DNA of 64,000 bases from Glyphotaelius pellucidus (GCA_936435175.1 OW386563.1:11632694-11696693), one strand, 5' to 3'; numbered from the stretch's first letter, positions 11,595 through 21,741 are shown. Notes: generated by a model from the letters alone, not told the origin. Translations and numbers: made by a program.

Positions 11595-13700
11595 TTAATT
11601 TAATGATGTCAGGCATTCTTTAAAATAGTTTCTTCCTTTTATAAATAACCAGTTCTGGAGACTTGTGATATAACGATCGTCAGTTTTCAAATTCCTGATA
11701 TCAATACTCAGGGAATTGAACATTTTGGGGGCAATGTAAGAAAACTGCCGCTGAGCGAAGGCTGTTTTCGTTGGAGGAATTATGCATTTAAGTTGGGATG
11801 AGTACCTGGTGTGAATTTTTTGTTGTGTCTTTTCCATCAAATCCTTTTTCCATATGTATATGAGAATCGTCTTTATGTATAATTGTCGAATGTCTAATAC
11901 TGTGAATTTTTTAAAAAGTGTTTCTGATGGGTGCGATGGGTTACATTTGAATATTATCCTAAGCAAAAGTTTTTGTATTAAGACCATGGGATGAAGAATT
12001 GATATTGCACAACCTCCCCATCCTACAATACCGTATGTAGCAATTGATTGAAAAAGTGCAAAGTAAACAAATCTTAGTGTTTGTAGGTTAAGGATAGATC
12101 TGAGAGAGTAGAAGATGTAACATAATTTACGAAGCCTTTTTGTTGTACAATTGATGTGTGCCTCCCAACGCATTTGATCGTCAATAATAACCCCTAAGTA
12201 TTTAATTTCATTTGATGTTTTAAGATAATCGCATGAGCAATTTTTGTGAAGTGATGTCGGCGTGTTAGGATTCTGTGAACATGAATGTATGGTAAGCTTA
12301 TGGCAGTTTTGGAGGAGATTTGATTTTCGTATGGAGAAAAGTAGGTATTTTGTTTTATCTATATTAAGAGTGAGAAGGTTAGAATCTAACCAGTTTTTTA
12401 CTACGTTCATGCCATAATTTGCTTTCTCAAAGGTTGAACTCAAATTTTCGTCTTCAAATACGATAACTGTGTCATCGGCGAAAGATATAATAGTACCACC
12501 AGTATTCAGATTGCATAACGTGTTGATGTATATTAGAAAAAGAAGTGGGCCTAATACACTGCCTTGGGGCACGCCATATGTGATAGGTAAACTTGTACTT
12601 CTATACTTTTTAGCCGAGTTGATAATTGTTGATTGGGACCTGTTTGTTAGATAGCTTTCAAACCATTTAAGGGGAATATCTTTTATTCCTATCTGCAGGA
12701 GTTTTTTTAGAAGTATGCGGTGAGATACAGTATCAAAGGCTTTAGCTAGATCCAAGAAAACAGCGAGGGGTTTGCGACTTTTATCAAGGCTGTCAGAAAT
12801 TAATTTAGTGAAATTTGCAATTGCATCTGAGGCACTATGACCTTTGCGGAAGCCGTATTGATTTTTCGACAGGATTTTATTGTCTTCGAGAAACTTGTAA
12901 AGTCTTCGTTTAACTGTTTTTTCAATTATTTTTGAAATCGGACTCAGCAAGGATATTGGTCTGTAGTTATTCACAGAGGATCTGTCCCCAGATTTAAAGA
13001 CAGGAATAATAGTTGAATGTTTTAGAGTGCTTGGGAAAAGGCCAGTTCGAAAACTTAGATTTGTGATATGTGCAAGGGGCTTAGTGATGATTGGTTTGAG
13101 GTGTTTAATTAGTTTAGTTGATATATTGTCAATTCCCGTAGAGCGTGTATTTTTGAGTGAGGTGATGATTTCAGCAATTTCTTGCTCTGTTGTTAGAGTG
13201 AGATAAAAAGGTTTACAACTCAGATTATCGAGGTAGATATTATTTGCAAGGCTATCTTCAGATATTCTGTTTCTATTTAGGATTTTAGTTGCTAGGTCTG
13301 TTCCGATTGTAGAGAAGAATTGGTTGAAATGATTTGATATGGTTTCTGGGTTTTCATTTGCATTTAACGTTTTATCTGCGATGGTGATCTTGTTTATGGG
13401 TGAGGTCAGTTTTTCTGTGTAGCATATCTCTTTGACAATATTCCAGATTTGTTTATTATCACTAGCAGCTTCATCTATCTGTTTCCTATAATACTCTTCT
13501 CTGGCCGTACAGGCTATTTTTTTACAAGTATTCCTGTATCGTTTATAGAATAAGAGAGATTCGTAGTCTGTAGGATTATTTTTACAATATTTGTGAAGTT
13601 TGTCCCGCTTACGTATACAGTGTAAAATGCCATTTGTTATCCAAGGTTTTAGTTTAATTTTATATCTTCTTTGGTGGTCGTTTGTATTTGGATGTGGCAT
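11595..13700 (-). CDS. LINE reverse transcriptase segment
   Basis: A 701-residue frame covering the reverse transcriptase of a non-LTR element, which copies element RNA at the nicked target. Visible motifs: KPLAVFLDLAKAFDTVSHR (about residues 302-320), the YGVPQGSVLGPLLFLIYIN block, and a catalytic FADD box (usually Y/FADD). The tail holds a CSCDY segment and a typical C-terminal region. It starts by overlapping the endonuclease frame by 41 bases in another frame. In relatives both domains lie in one ORF, so I read the overlap as a single frameshift that inactivated the copy. CR1/L2 assignment comes from motif style only. Confidence 0.8.
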   Translation of the reverse strand: MPHPNTNDHQRRYKIKLKPWITNGILHCIRKRDKLHKYCKNNPTDYESLLFYKRYRNTCKKIACTAREEYYRKQIDEAASDNKQIWNIVKEICYTEKLTSPINKITIADKTLNANENPETISNHFNQFFSTIGTDLATKILNRNRISEDSLANNIYLDNLSCKPFYLTLTTEQEIAEIITSLKNTRSTGIDNISTKLIKHLKPIITKPLAHITNLSFRTGLFPSTLKHSTIIPVFKSGDRSSVNNYRPISLLSPISKIIEKTVKRRLYKFLEDNKILSKNQYGFRKGHSASDAIANFTKLISDSLDKSRKPLAVFLDLAKAFDTVSHRILLKKLLQIGIKDIPLKWFESYLTNRSQSTIINSAKKYRSTSLPITYGVPQGSVLGPLLFLIYINTLCNLNTGGTIISFADDTVIVFEDENLSSTFEKANYGMNVVKNWLDSNLLTLNIDKTKYLLFSIRKSNLLQNCHKLTIHSCSQNPNTPTSLHKNCSCDYLKTSNEIKYLGVIIDDQMRWEAHINCTTKRLRKLCYIFYSLRSILNLQTLRFVYFALFQSIATYGIVGWGGCAISILHPMVLIQKLLLRIIFKCNPSHPSETLFKKFTVLDIRQLYIKTILIYIWKKDLMEKTQQKIHTRYSSQLKCIIPPTKTAFAQRQFSYIAPKMFNSLSIDIRNLKTDDRYITSLQNWLFIKGRNYFKECLTSLN

Positions 13701-14598
13701 TTACCAGATTTTTATGAAGGATGTCGATGAGAGATTCACAAGCTAAGTTCGGGTCACTAAGATTATAGAAATTTGACCAGTTTTCCTTGGAAACCTGTTT
13801 GAAGAGAGTGTCATATGAAATTTTGTTTAGTTGTATAGTAGATGCTGGTGATTTTGGTATTTTATGGGAAATGGATGTGATAGTGGCGTAGTGATCTGTA
13901 ACAGTACATTGATATATTAAAGATGTAATATTTAATTTGCATTTGGCAAAAACGTGGTCTATGCAACTGGCGGATAACTCTGTTACACGAGTGGGGGCTG
14001 TAATAGCTGGGAGAAATCCTCGCAGAGTTAGTAGATTTATGTATTCATTTGCCTGGGGATGCATTGTATTTATAATATTAATATTAAGGTCACCAATAAT
14101 AGGGACATTTTCACGATCTTTAATACATAACAGAAACTCATTAAGTGCGTTTAGAAATGGTGTTATGTTAGATATGCTCGGTGATCGGTATATAGATAGT
14201 ATAGTAATGCTGTTTTCTATTACGAGTTTGAGAAAATTTGAGTTAGTTATTGTGACTTCCTGTACAGAGTGTTGTATATGATTTTTTATGTATATAATAA
14301 CGCCATCGTTTTGTGATTGGTTATTCTGGGTGCTGTATTGATTATAATTTTTCATGTTTTTTGGAATGTAGTTATCTTTGATCCAGCATTCGCTCAAGAT
14401 AAGCAAGTCAAAGTCTGAGTCAAGTTCTGTAAGAAGTACCATTAATTCAGTAAAATTTTTGTTCATACTTCTGATATTCATGGCAAATATTTTTAGGTTT
14501 GATTGTGTTAGGGTTTTTCGAACTTCTGTAGAACTATTTGTTTCGATACATGGAATCTGCGACATGCTGTCCAAAATATTTGTTATGCTATCTTCCAT
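13660..14598 (-). CDS. LINE apurinic-type endonuclease segment
   Basis: A 312-residue frame matching the endonuclease/exonuclease/phosphatase fold of non-LTR elements, which nicks the target DNA. It shows NIRSMNKN near residue 41, LLILSECW (the E of the active site), YRSPS, IIGDLNINI (the GDxN motif) and SCIDHVF plus TVTDHYA (catalytic His near the C-terminal side). It lies immediately upstream of the RT frame and shares a frameshifted junction with it. The ATG at 14598 is the first in frame. Nothing earlier looks like the usual ORF1. Confidence 0.8.
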   Translation of the reverse strand: MEDSITNILDSMSQIPCIETNSSTEVRKTLTQSNLKIFAMNIRSMNKNFTELMVLLTELDSDFDLLILSECWIKDNYIPKNMKNYNQYSTQNNQSQNDGVIIYIKNHIQHSVQEVTITNSNFLKLVIENSITILSIYRSPSISNITPFLNALNEFLLCIKDRENVPIIGDLNINIINTMHPQANEYINLLTLRGFLPAITAPTRVTELSASCIDHVFAKCKLNITSLIYQCTVTDHYATITSISHKIPKSPASTIQLNKISYDTLFKQVSKENWSNFYNLSDPNLACESLIDILHKNLVNATSKYKRPPKKI

Positions 14599-14809
14599 TT
14601 TTTAAATTAGTAAAGTACACAAAATAAAGTATATGGAGTGTTATTTTAATATATTGTCCAGCTGTATCTGCCATTGATATTGTTTGTAATAAAAACAGAG
14701 TTACATGCATAAAATATATAAATGGATTAGTCACATAAACAGAAGTCACAGAATAATAATGATATTGCAATAAAATATAAAGTATAGTTTAGAAATTGCT
14801 CACATTTAG

Positions 14810-14850
14810 TTAATACTAGCTTAAGGACCTAGCGTTGCCCGGGCTTTAGA
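14810..14850 (-). mobile_element. Possible Helitron-like 3' terminus
   Basis: On the minus strand GCCCGGGCAACGCTAGGTCC leads to AAGCTAGTATT. A GC-rich block followed by CTAGT resembles the ends at 8848 and 42755. The opposite end was not located. The host element would extend to the right, and the RTE copy at 15003 would be inserted in it. Confidence 0.35.
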
Positions 14851-15002
14851 TCGTGTCTCTAATTTTAGATCTGATTATATTTAACTCATTCAGATCTAAA
14901 AATAGTGTAACTAAACTCACCATTAGTGGTTATTCCTTTCTATCAACTATTAAATTCAAATTTATGTTAAAAATGAAAGCAAATCACTTTGTAAAACACC
15001 AT

Positions 15003-15452
15003 CATCATCATCTTCATCCCTTTATCCTACTTGGGTCGGGGACCCATTGCATCGACAAGGCTCCTCCATACGTACCTGTCTTGTGCTGACTGTTCGGCTT
15101 CCGTCCATGGCAGTCCCATCCTCTCCTCACACAGTTTCTGGAGTTGCCTCGCCCAGCTGTGTCTGGGGCGGCCCACTGGACGTCTATCCTCTGGAATCGT
15201 ACATAGAATCTTCCACGAAATTCGGTCATCAGGCCTTCTTAATACATGCCCAAGCCTCAGTTGCAATTCTTCATTTTCTATGAAGAGTAGCAGTGGTTCA
15301 ATGTTTAGATCGTCGAGTTTCTTATATGATCCCATTTCGTAACTCCTGCCACTCCTCTCAATTACCTCATTTCGGTAGCTTGGGCTCTAGAGCGCGTTCG
15401 TTCGCTTAGCATCCATATCTGGTGGCCGTAGGTGAGCGTTGGGCGATGTGCG
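15003..15452 (-). mobile_element. 5'-truncated RTE-like retrotransposon with 14-bp duplication
   Basis: Minus-strand frames give the RTE polymerase tail: LTYGHQIWMLSERTRSRAQA near 15420, then after frame changes NIEPLLLFIENE, RLGHVLRRPDDRI, RRPVGRPRHSWARQLQKLCE and DRYVWRSLVDAMGPRPK. It ends in GATGATGATG, a simple-repeat tail typical of RTE-type copies. TTGTAAAACACCAT occurs on both sides (14989-15002 and 15453-15466), a perfect 14-bp target duplication. Frameshifts show it is dead. Confidence 0.85.
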
Positions 15453-15679
15453 TTGTAAAACACCATTTAATCAAATTTATGTCATTAATTAAGTACCTTA
15501 ATAACAGTGCTTCTTCGATTTATGAAACCAAAGTTTTGCATAACAATGTGAAAAAAAAAATTGAAAACAAAATAGTGAGGTGACGATAACGTTTAGATTC
15601 ATTTGCCTAGTCAAATATGTATGTGTTTTTTATTTTTTTTTCGTTATCAATAATTTTAGTTTGAAAAAAACGTTACGTG

Positions 15680-15900
15680 AGCCATTTTTAAAACTTTTTC
15701 ATGTTTGCATGCAAAATTTTTATATTTAAAAAGTTGAATGTTTATTTTGAATTATAAAATTTTAAAGCGTTTTTCATCACTTTTCAAAATCAGTTTTTAA
15801 TTTTCGGATATGTTTAGAAATATTCCATTTATTCGCATTTTATTGTAAAGCGGAAATATTTTGATCAACTGAAAAATTCGCCAAATTTCTGAAGGGTTGA
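15680..15900 (+). repeat. Dispersed repeat, second copy of 2886-3190 family
   Basis: Shares GAGCCATTTTTAAAAC, GTTTGCATGC, AAATTTTTATATTTAAAAA and TTTATTGNAAA blocks with the earlier copy, in the same orientation. Confidence 0.5.
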
Positions 15901-16039
15901 CGAACACGGAATTCTATGAGACGACGTCTTAGGTTGTCCTTCTTACACTTAATTGTTTGATATCTCACTTTATCTAATGCTCTAATGATATTCGGGAAAC
16001 AATCGAAATAATTTGTATTTTTATAATAACTAGTGGTTA

Positions 16040-16262
16040 TAGTGACAATTATGGTCGAAATTCAATCATAATTGTAATGTTTTTTTTATTGATTTAACGT
16101 ATTTTTTATGCATAATTTAAAAAATATTTTAGCATTTTGCACTTCTTTTCTGTATAAACTATAAGTGTGTGAAATTTCATACTCTTCCGTCCACGCAATT
16201 TTCGTAAAAAGGGGTACAAAGTTTTTGCTTCACGTATTAATATACTGATGATGATGATGATA
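16040..16262 (+). repeat. Terminal repeat of a TE, copy at 42425-42645
   Basis: About 220 bases match 42425-42645 closely, including GCAATTTTCGTAAAAAGGGG and TTTTTGCTTCACGTATTAAT, ending in (ATG)n. It resembles the 3' end of an RTE-related family I recall from Lepidoptera. No coding sequence is attached here. Confidence 0.6.
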
Positions 16263-16355
16263 AATAATTTACATGATTGTGTATTTGTGAATGTAATGTT
16301 ATTCCTTGACCTTTACTACATGAAATTTTGGTCTTTTTTAAATATATTTTATTCA

Positions 16356-16440
16356 ACTTAACCCACCGGTCAGTGGCCGAGTCGGCATCGCGTTTGGGTC
16401 CCATCCAGGCGTCGAGTGTTCAATTCCTCGGCTTGCTAAA
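16356..16440 (+). repeat. tRNA-derived SINE head
   Basis: CAGTGGCCGAGTCGGCATCG resembles a polymerase III box A, and GTGTTCAATTCCTCGG about 45 bases later resembles box B. Spacing is right for a tRNA, but the acceptor stem does not pair, so a tRNA-derived repeat is more likely than a gene. The 3' limit is unclear. Confidence 0.4.
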
Positions 16441-16549
16441 TCCTCCATCACGAGTAATATTTTCCGCTTACTGTGGTGGTAGTAGAAGATTTTCAAATAT
16501 TGTCAGGTAGCCCGAGAATGTTTGTTTTTATTAGAAAAAAAAATCAATA

Positions 16550-16735
16550 GGTATTGAGCAGTTTAGCGGTTGCTCGGCTAAGTGACCGGTGATGACATGT
16601 GGAAGATTTTTTGTTGTTGTTTGGTTTGAAAAAAAAAAACGTAAAAAATGTCTCCAAAGACCAAAATTTCATTTACGCCTTTTACACAAAATAATGTCAA
16701 GTATGTCCCCTGACACCCTGTATATTTTATTTATT
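16550..16735. repeat. Half-copy of the 9.9 kb MITE family
   Basis: Reversed, it reads GACATTATTTTGTGTAAAAG then GTAAATGAAATTTTGG and later the TCACTTAGCCGAGCAACCGC block, in the same order as 9880-10020. Only one terminus is present, next to an ACACCCTGTATA motif. Confidence 0.5.
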
Positions 16736-16912
16736 ATATGTATGAAAAACTCCTAATACGATCATCGAAAGCGCAAAATATTGCTTGTGCATTGATGGGG
16801 GTTTAGCAAGCAGAGGAATTGAACCCATGAACCAGATGTATTGGTGCACTTAGTTATTAACCTTAATACATACTACGTTTTTATATCAAAAATGAATTTG
16901 TATCATTTTTAG

Positions 16913-18919
16913 GGAGTCGAAGCCGAAGAGTCGGTGGTCATCCAGCTCGGAGAAAAGAATGTCCCCATACCCTGGGGCTGTCTCAAAAAGTTCTCGGACC
17001 TCTGGCACCATGTCCAGCCAGAGCTTCCGATAGAACCCTTCCCAGAGGAACCAAAACCATTTCAACATTCCCTGAACTCGCCAAAAAACTCTCTGGTACA
17101 AGGGCCGCATTCTCTGAACTCGCCAGAAAACCCTCCAAAACTAGGGCTGCATTCTCTGAACCCACCAGAAAACCCTCTGATACTAGGGCAGCATACTGTG
17201 AACCCGCCAGAAAACCCTTCGAAACTAGGGTTGCATTTTCTGAATCCGCCAGAAAACCATCAGAAACAAGGGCCGCATTCTCTGAACCCACCAGAAAACC
17301 CTCAAAAACACGAGGCGCATTCCCTGAATCCACCAGAAAACCCTCCGAAACTAGGGTCGCATTCTCTGAACCCTCTGGAAAACCCTCAGAAACAGGAGCC
17401 GCATTCCCTGAATCCACCAGAAAACCCTCCGAAACTAGCTCCGCATTCTATGAACCCTCTGGAAAACCCTCCGAAACTAGGTCAGCATTCTCTGAACCCG
17501 CCAGAAAACCACCAGAAACAAGTGCCGCATTCTCTGAACCCACCAGAAAACCCTCAGAAACACGAGCCGCATTCCCTGAATCCACCAGAAAACCCTCCAA
17601 AACTAGGTCCGCATTCTCTGAACCCGCCAGAAAACCACCAGAAACAAGGGCCGCATTCTCTGAACCCACCAGAAAACCCTCAGAAAAACGAGCCGCATTC
17701 CCTGAATCCACCAGAAAACCCTCCAAAACTAGGGCCGCATTCCCTAAACCCGACAGAAAACCCTCAGAAAGACGGATCGCATTCTCCGAACCCAACAGAA
17801 AACCCTCAGAAACAAGGGCCGCATTCTCTGAATCCGCCAGAAAATCTTCAGAAACAAGTGGCACATTTTTCGAATCCACCCCATCATCACAATAACCAAT
17901 CTCATCACCATGGAAGTCATTCAAATAATCGCAGACCTTCGGGACATAAACGTGGACGTTCAAAACCTCAACGTACGTCTAATAAAAATATTCCTTCCTC
18001 GCCACATGGCAATCGGCAACCGCATAAGAACGGACCACCACCACACCGTGTTAATCCTGTAGCACACAATAACATCCCATCACCACACCATGGTAATGCG
18101 TCAGCACATAAAGATGTTTCACCGCCACATCACAATAATTCAGCAGTAGTTGATGAGGTCCCATTGCCGCGATTTGGTGAAGAAGAAATAGAAGAACGCT
18201 TTTCAGCAGACAGACCTTGCAAGCTGTGCTCAGCAGACGCACCACCACACAAAGCACACCAAACCAATCCCTGGGCGCATTTCTTGAATTCAAATGCTTC
18301 TGATGCGGATTTGTTTGAAGACCTGCTCTTCCCAGCGAAACCTCACAAGAAGAACCACGCTGGCCACAGGCTGCCTGGACAGCCACCTTTCCCACTTCCT
18401 AATTTTAATGAATGTCCTCCATACATACCACCCATCAAACCAACAGTACCACCTACTAATCCAACAGTACCCCCTACCAAGCAAACAGTACCACCCACTG
18501 ATCCATCTTTACCACCGACTCAGCCAACAGTACCGCCCACTAATCCAACATTACCACCCACCGAGCCAACAGTACCTCCCACTGATCCATCTGTACCACC
18601 CACCCAGCCAACAGTACCACCCACTAATCCAACATCATCACCCACCGATTCAACAGTACCACCCACAGAACTAACAGTAACTCCCACTAATCCAACAATA
18701 CCGCCCACCAAGCCAACACTATGTCCAACAGCTAAACCATGTCCTCCTATCCCACCATACCCTTGCCCATTACCGCTGTACCCCCCCTACTTACTCCCTC
18801 AGCCCAAAATGTGCTTTTGCTATCCATACCCTCATTTGTCCTACAACCCGTGTCAATACCCCCTCCCACAACATCCAACCCTCCAAGGATCTCCCATTAG
18901 CTTTCAGCAGAACAAATAA
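16913..18919 (+). CDS. Pro-rich repeat protein, large 3' exon (paralogue of the 25.6-33.1 kb gene)
   Basis: A 668-residue open exon follows a clean acceptor (TATCATTTTTAG, AG at 16911-16912) in phase 0 and begins GVEAEESV. Order: residues 1-51, an acidic/aromatic segment (QLGEKNVPIPWG, LKKFSDLWHHV) alignable with exon 2 of the minus-strand gene; 52-317, nineteen 14-residue repeats of HSLNPPENPxKxGP type; 318-419, His/Asn/Pro-rich linker; 420-508, a conserved module (EEEIEER, RPCKLC, FLNSNASDADLF, LLFPAK); 509-606, fourteen PPTxPTV-type units; then a Cys-containing tail (KMCFCY). The paralogue starts with a signal-peptide exon, so secretion is expected here too, but I could not find exon 1 upstream, where LINEs have inserted. 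Stop TAA overlaps AATAAA. Family unknown; a structural, cuticular, silk-like or mucin-like role is only inference. Confidence 0.75.
   Translation, partial: GVEAEESVVIQLGEKNVPIPWGCLKKFSDLWHHVQPELPIEPFPEEPKPFQHSLNSPKNSLVQGPHSLNSPENPPKLGLHSLNPPENPLILGQHTVNPPENPSKLGLHFLNPPENHQKQGPHSLNPPENPQKHEAHSLNPPENPPKLGSHSLNPLENPQKQEPHSLNPPENPPKLAPHSMNPLENPPKLGQHSLNPPENHQKQVPHSLNPPENPQKHEPHSLNPPENPPKLGPHSLNPPENHQKQGPHSLNPPENPQKNEPHSLNPPENPPKLGPHSLNPTENPQKDGSHSPNPTENPQKQGPHSLNPPENLQKQVAHFSNPPHHHNNQSHHHGSHSNNRRPSGHKRGRSKPQRTSNKNIPSSPHGNRQPHKNGPPPHRVNPVAHNNIPSPHHGNASAHKDVSPPHHNNSAVVDEVPLPRFGEEEIEERFSADRPCKLCSADAPPHKAHQTNPWAHFLNSNASDADLFEDLLFPAKPHKKNHAGHRLPGQPPFPLPNFNECPPYIPPIKPTVPPTNPTVPPTKQTVPPTDPSLPPTQPTVPPTNPTLPPTEPTVPPTDPSVPPTQPTVPPTNPTSSPTDSTVPPTELTVTPTNPTIPPTKPTLCPTAKPCPPIPPYPCPLPLYPPYLLPQPKMCFCYPYPHLSYNPCQYPLPQHPTLQGSPISFQQNK
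17066..17863 (+). repeat. 42-bp coding tandem repeat, 19 units
   Basis: Exactly 19 units of 42 bases (14 codons), each starting at a CAT/CAC codon. The consensus protein is HSLNPPENP followed by variable PKLGP, QKQGP or QKHEP. A higher-order rhythm of three units (PKLGP, HQKQGP, PQKHEP) recurs, showing expansion by multi-unit duplication. Confidence 0.9.
18437..18730 (+). repeat. 21-bp coding repeat, 14 PPT units
   Basis: Fourteen 7-codon units of the form xPTVPPT with alternating charged or polar first residue (K, N, D, Q, E). The same unit type fills two arrays in the minus-strand paralogue. Confidence 0.9.
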
Positions 18920-19076
18920 ATTACAGAGCTCTTGTATCTTGAAATTTTTGAAGCTCGAGATGAACTAAGCTCTGTGAAAGATGCGTTGTGAGCCATATGT
19001 AAATTTTACTTTTCTACGGGTATTTGATTCAAAACATTCGACATTACCAGTATTTTCTTTCTTTGTCTTTTTTAAG

Positions 19077-19312
19077 CCGCCGCTATCCGAATTTCGACCA
19101 ATTTCTTACATATCTCCCTTAAACATTTGAAGTTTTTAAGCTCTTAAAAAAATGTTAGTTTTGAAGATAATATCTATACAACCCCCACGTCGAAACGCAA
19201 ATTATATGAAATTCCCTCGATAGAAAAAAATCGCAAACTATGCTCTGAAAATTATTTAAAACAAGTCTATTTCTATTACTTTACAAGTTATATTTGTGAA
19301 AAAATTCACAAT
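19077..19312 (+). repeat. Dispersed repeat, inverted copy at 34268-34525
   Basis: Blocks such as ACATATCTCCCTTAAACATT, AAATTATATGAAATTCCCTC and AACAAGTCTATTTCTATTA recur reversed upstream of the minus-strand paralogue. No terminal repeats or coding frame. The two copies bracket the paralogous gene pair. Confidence 0.6.
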
Positions 19313-20140
19313 GTTTTTTTAAACGATAATTAAGATACGCTCCACGAGATTTTTGCTCTATTTTAAACGAGTCATGTTTTATTAAGCATTTTCCCAATCT
19401 ACGCATCAATTTTGTCATTGAAAATATTGGCGCGCTCTGTCCAACATTCGTAATTGCATATCTCTCCATCTTCTTCTTTTTGGGCCGGGAAGCGTCGCTT
19501 TAAGCAAGATACACAAGGAAGATAATGTTTGAAGAATTTAGCATTATAACCACTTACATTTAGTAAGCCATCGGTATGGAAATTTCCTGCCTTTTAGGAT
19601 TTGGTCCCTACCAAGGGATCCCTATCCCTTCTTCATTTAAACACTCCGATAATTTGAACTGAGTTATTTATTTACAACTTTTAGGATAAAACATGCCTGG
19701 ACACTTTAACATTCGACAATTAGTCTTTACAGCCCGGTTCCCCGTTTGATATTACTAAAGGCAAAACAAGCCTTTGTTTATTATTCGATTATTAGTCATA
19801 AAAAGAGAATGAATCTACGGGAACTGGCTTTTTATCAACAAACCACCTCTTGACCCAGCTAAAGTTACTCCAGTGAATACAAAATATTTTTTAATGACTC
19901 ACGACGGCCCTCCGCTGGGTTCGATTATAAACCTTTTTACATTTTGATCAAATCGTTTATCTATTTTTTCATGCCATTAATATGTTTGAATATGAGTCCT
20001 ATAATTTCAATACCCGCTGTATCCCACCTTTTGACAGATTGATCTGAGTATGACATCTTGTTAACATTTTTTTGAGTTTCAAAACCTCCATTATCACGAC
20101 TAAAAACCATGTTAAAACTGCAAGTGAAAACATATATGGT
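19313..20140. other. No gene seen
   Basis: About 800 bases of AT-rich sequence downstream of the plus-strand gene with no frame, repeat or splice context that I can support. Confidence 0.35.
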
Positions 20141-20545
20141 TACTATCTGGGTTACCCGGCTTCGCTCAGGACAACATTCGAAAGTGTTCTGGAATGTTCC
20201 ACAATTTATTTTATTTATTTATAGCGGACCCGACAGACGTTGTCCTGTACACAACTGTCGGGACAAACTAAAATTAAAATAGAATAATATTGAATATTCG
20301 ATACTGCGATGGTAGCGCAGTCTGCCGGATCCAATGTAAAACATTCCAAAATCAACAACTCCTTAGAATTAAAAAAAAATAATTAAAAGAACATTTTCCA
20401 GTGGACCAAATTGTGAATCTAAACCATTCTCGAATCCCCTCGAACCCACACAAAAAATTTCATCAAAATCGGTCCAGCCGTTTAGGAGGAGTTCAGTGAC
20501 ATACACACGGACAGAAGAAATATATATATTAAGACTATCAAAACC
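20141..20545 (+). repeat. Non-autonomous TE copy (Helitron- or LINE-like terminus)
   Basis: Begins near CTGGGTTACCCGGCTTCGCT and ends near AGAAATATATATATTAAG, with TCAAAATCGGTCCAGCCGTT inside. I recall such blocks as a common insect repeat terminus. An embedded palindromic segment GCGGACCCGACAGACGTTGT lies at 20223. No coding frame. Confidence 0.45.
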
Positions 20546-21215
20546 CACTAGACCGGATTCAACCAATCACGAGCAGTTATTTTGCCAAGATGGCGGGCTT
20601 AGAAACTCGCGCGTCAGGTTAGTTGAATTTCAAAAGCCTCTATATCGTGAGTAAATCACGAAGTGAGTATCAAAATCTGCTATATCCATTTTATTTATCG
20701 AAATTACTTAAATTATTTAAATTACTAGACATATCTACATAAAAAATTAACAGTTTTCGAAATTATATTACTCCATTTCGTTATTCAAAAAATTGAAAAG
20801 CAATTACTTATTACGCTAGAGAAGTGACAGTTTTTGCGGTTTTTTTCAAATCAATGATAGTTGATATAGCGGAAATAGAAATTAAACGACTCATATAACA
20901 TAACATAAAATTATCCAGATATCCGCAATGATCAAAGTCGCCCCCCTTTTAAAAGTCGCCCCATATTACGGTACAGCAAATTCGGGTGCTACGAAGTGTG
21001 GTTTTAAGCGTATATTTGCCTAATTTACTCATACCATTGTCAATAATAACAATAATTTAAAAATAAATAGTTTATGTATTAGAAAAGTGTTTTTCATTTA
21101 TGGTTGGTTTTGAATGATTTTGTTTAAAATCCATTTTAAAGTTTCAGACAAGCGGTCAAAGTAAATTCTTCCCGAGTTGGTGACAATATAACACATATTA
21201 TTATTATTTATTATT
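20546..21215. other. No gene seen
   Basis: Contains neither a supported frame nor a repeat shared with the rest of the window. Confidence 0.3.
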
Positions 21216-21400
21216 TTAACTTTTATGAGTAAAACCTCAAACTGTAATATTTAATTAAATGAAGACATTATGAGCGAAACTCAATCGAAAATCTGGAAAC
21301 AGAAAAATCAGAAAAAGTTTCTTTTTCTGATTTTTCTGTTTCCAGATTTTCGATTGAGTTTCGCTCATAATGTCTTCATTTAATTAAAAATAACACATAT
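21216..21400. mobile_element. Palindromic MITE, near-perfect inverted repeat
   Basis: TTTAATTAAATGAAGACATT then GAGCGAAACTCAATCGAAAA and AAACAGAAAAATCAGAAA are followed directly by their reverse complement, giving arms of about 70 bases with almost no loop. Related sequence (AGCGAAACTCAATNGAAAAT) occurs four times at 58.07-58.80 kb, so this is a collapsed member of that family. Confidence 0.75.
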
Positions 21401-21741
21401 TACTTTTGGCTTTTGGGAACAGTTTGAAACATGTGCAAGTATTTTACCATTGCAGAGGTAAGATCTTTGTCTCTGAAACCAGAGGACACTCGTTCAAAAC
21501 CCATTAAAGAACAAATAGGATTGGCTGATTTGTTTATTAATTATTAATAAAATATTAAAATATGAAACAGGAGATGATAGAGAATACAAAAAAATTGGTG
21601 CGACGGAATCTGAGAGGTAGGTATAATGCTATTGGTATTATTTAAAATTATTAATATTACATTGAAATGTACAAACTATGATTTTTATAATTATAATGTG
21701 ACATTTTGCAGAGTTTGAAGAGAAACCCCGATTTGGATCAC

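Larger units (their letters stand above)
10558..14598 (-). mobile_element. CR1/L2-like non-LTR retrotransposon (5' end unclear)
   Basis: A minus-strand LINE with endonuclease and reverse transcriptase frames followed by about 1 kb of 3' untranslated DNA. It finishes at CGAATAAAGAATAATTAAAA (10562-10585 region). No ORF1 was found upstream of 14598 and no clear target duplication could be paired, so the copy may be 5'-truncated. A remnant of similar type lies at 37.56-39.01 kb. Confidence 0.7.

Noticed and set aside
15014..15342. Plus-strand frames over the RTE copy
   Set aside because: Shadows of the minus-strand polymerase remnant (RRPVGRPRHSWARQL).
16250..16262. CTGATGA in the ATG-repeat tail as a hammerhead core
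   Set aside because: No GAAA and cleavage triplet at suitable spacing; it is part of the (ATG)n tail.
16983..17963. Minus-strand frames rich in SENAALVSEGFL repeats opposite the plus-strand exon
   Set aside because: Antisense shadow of the 42-bp array; no start, splice or domain of its own.
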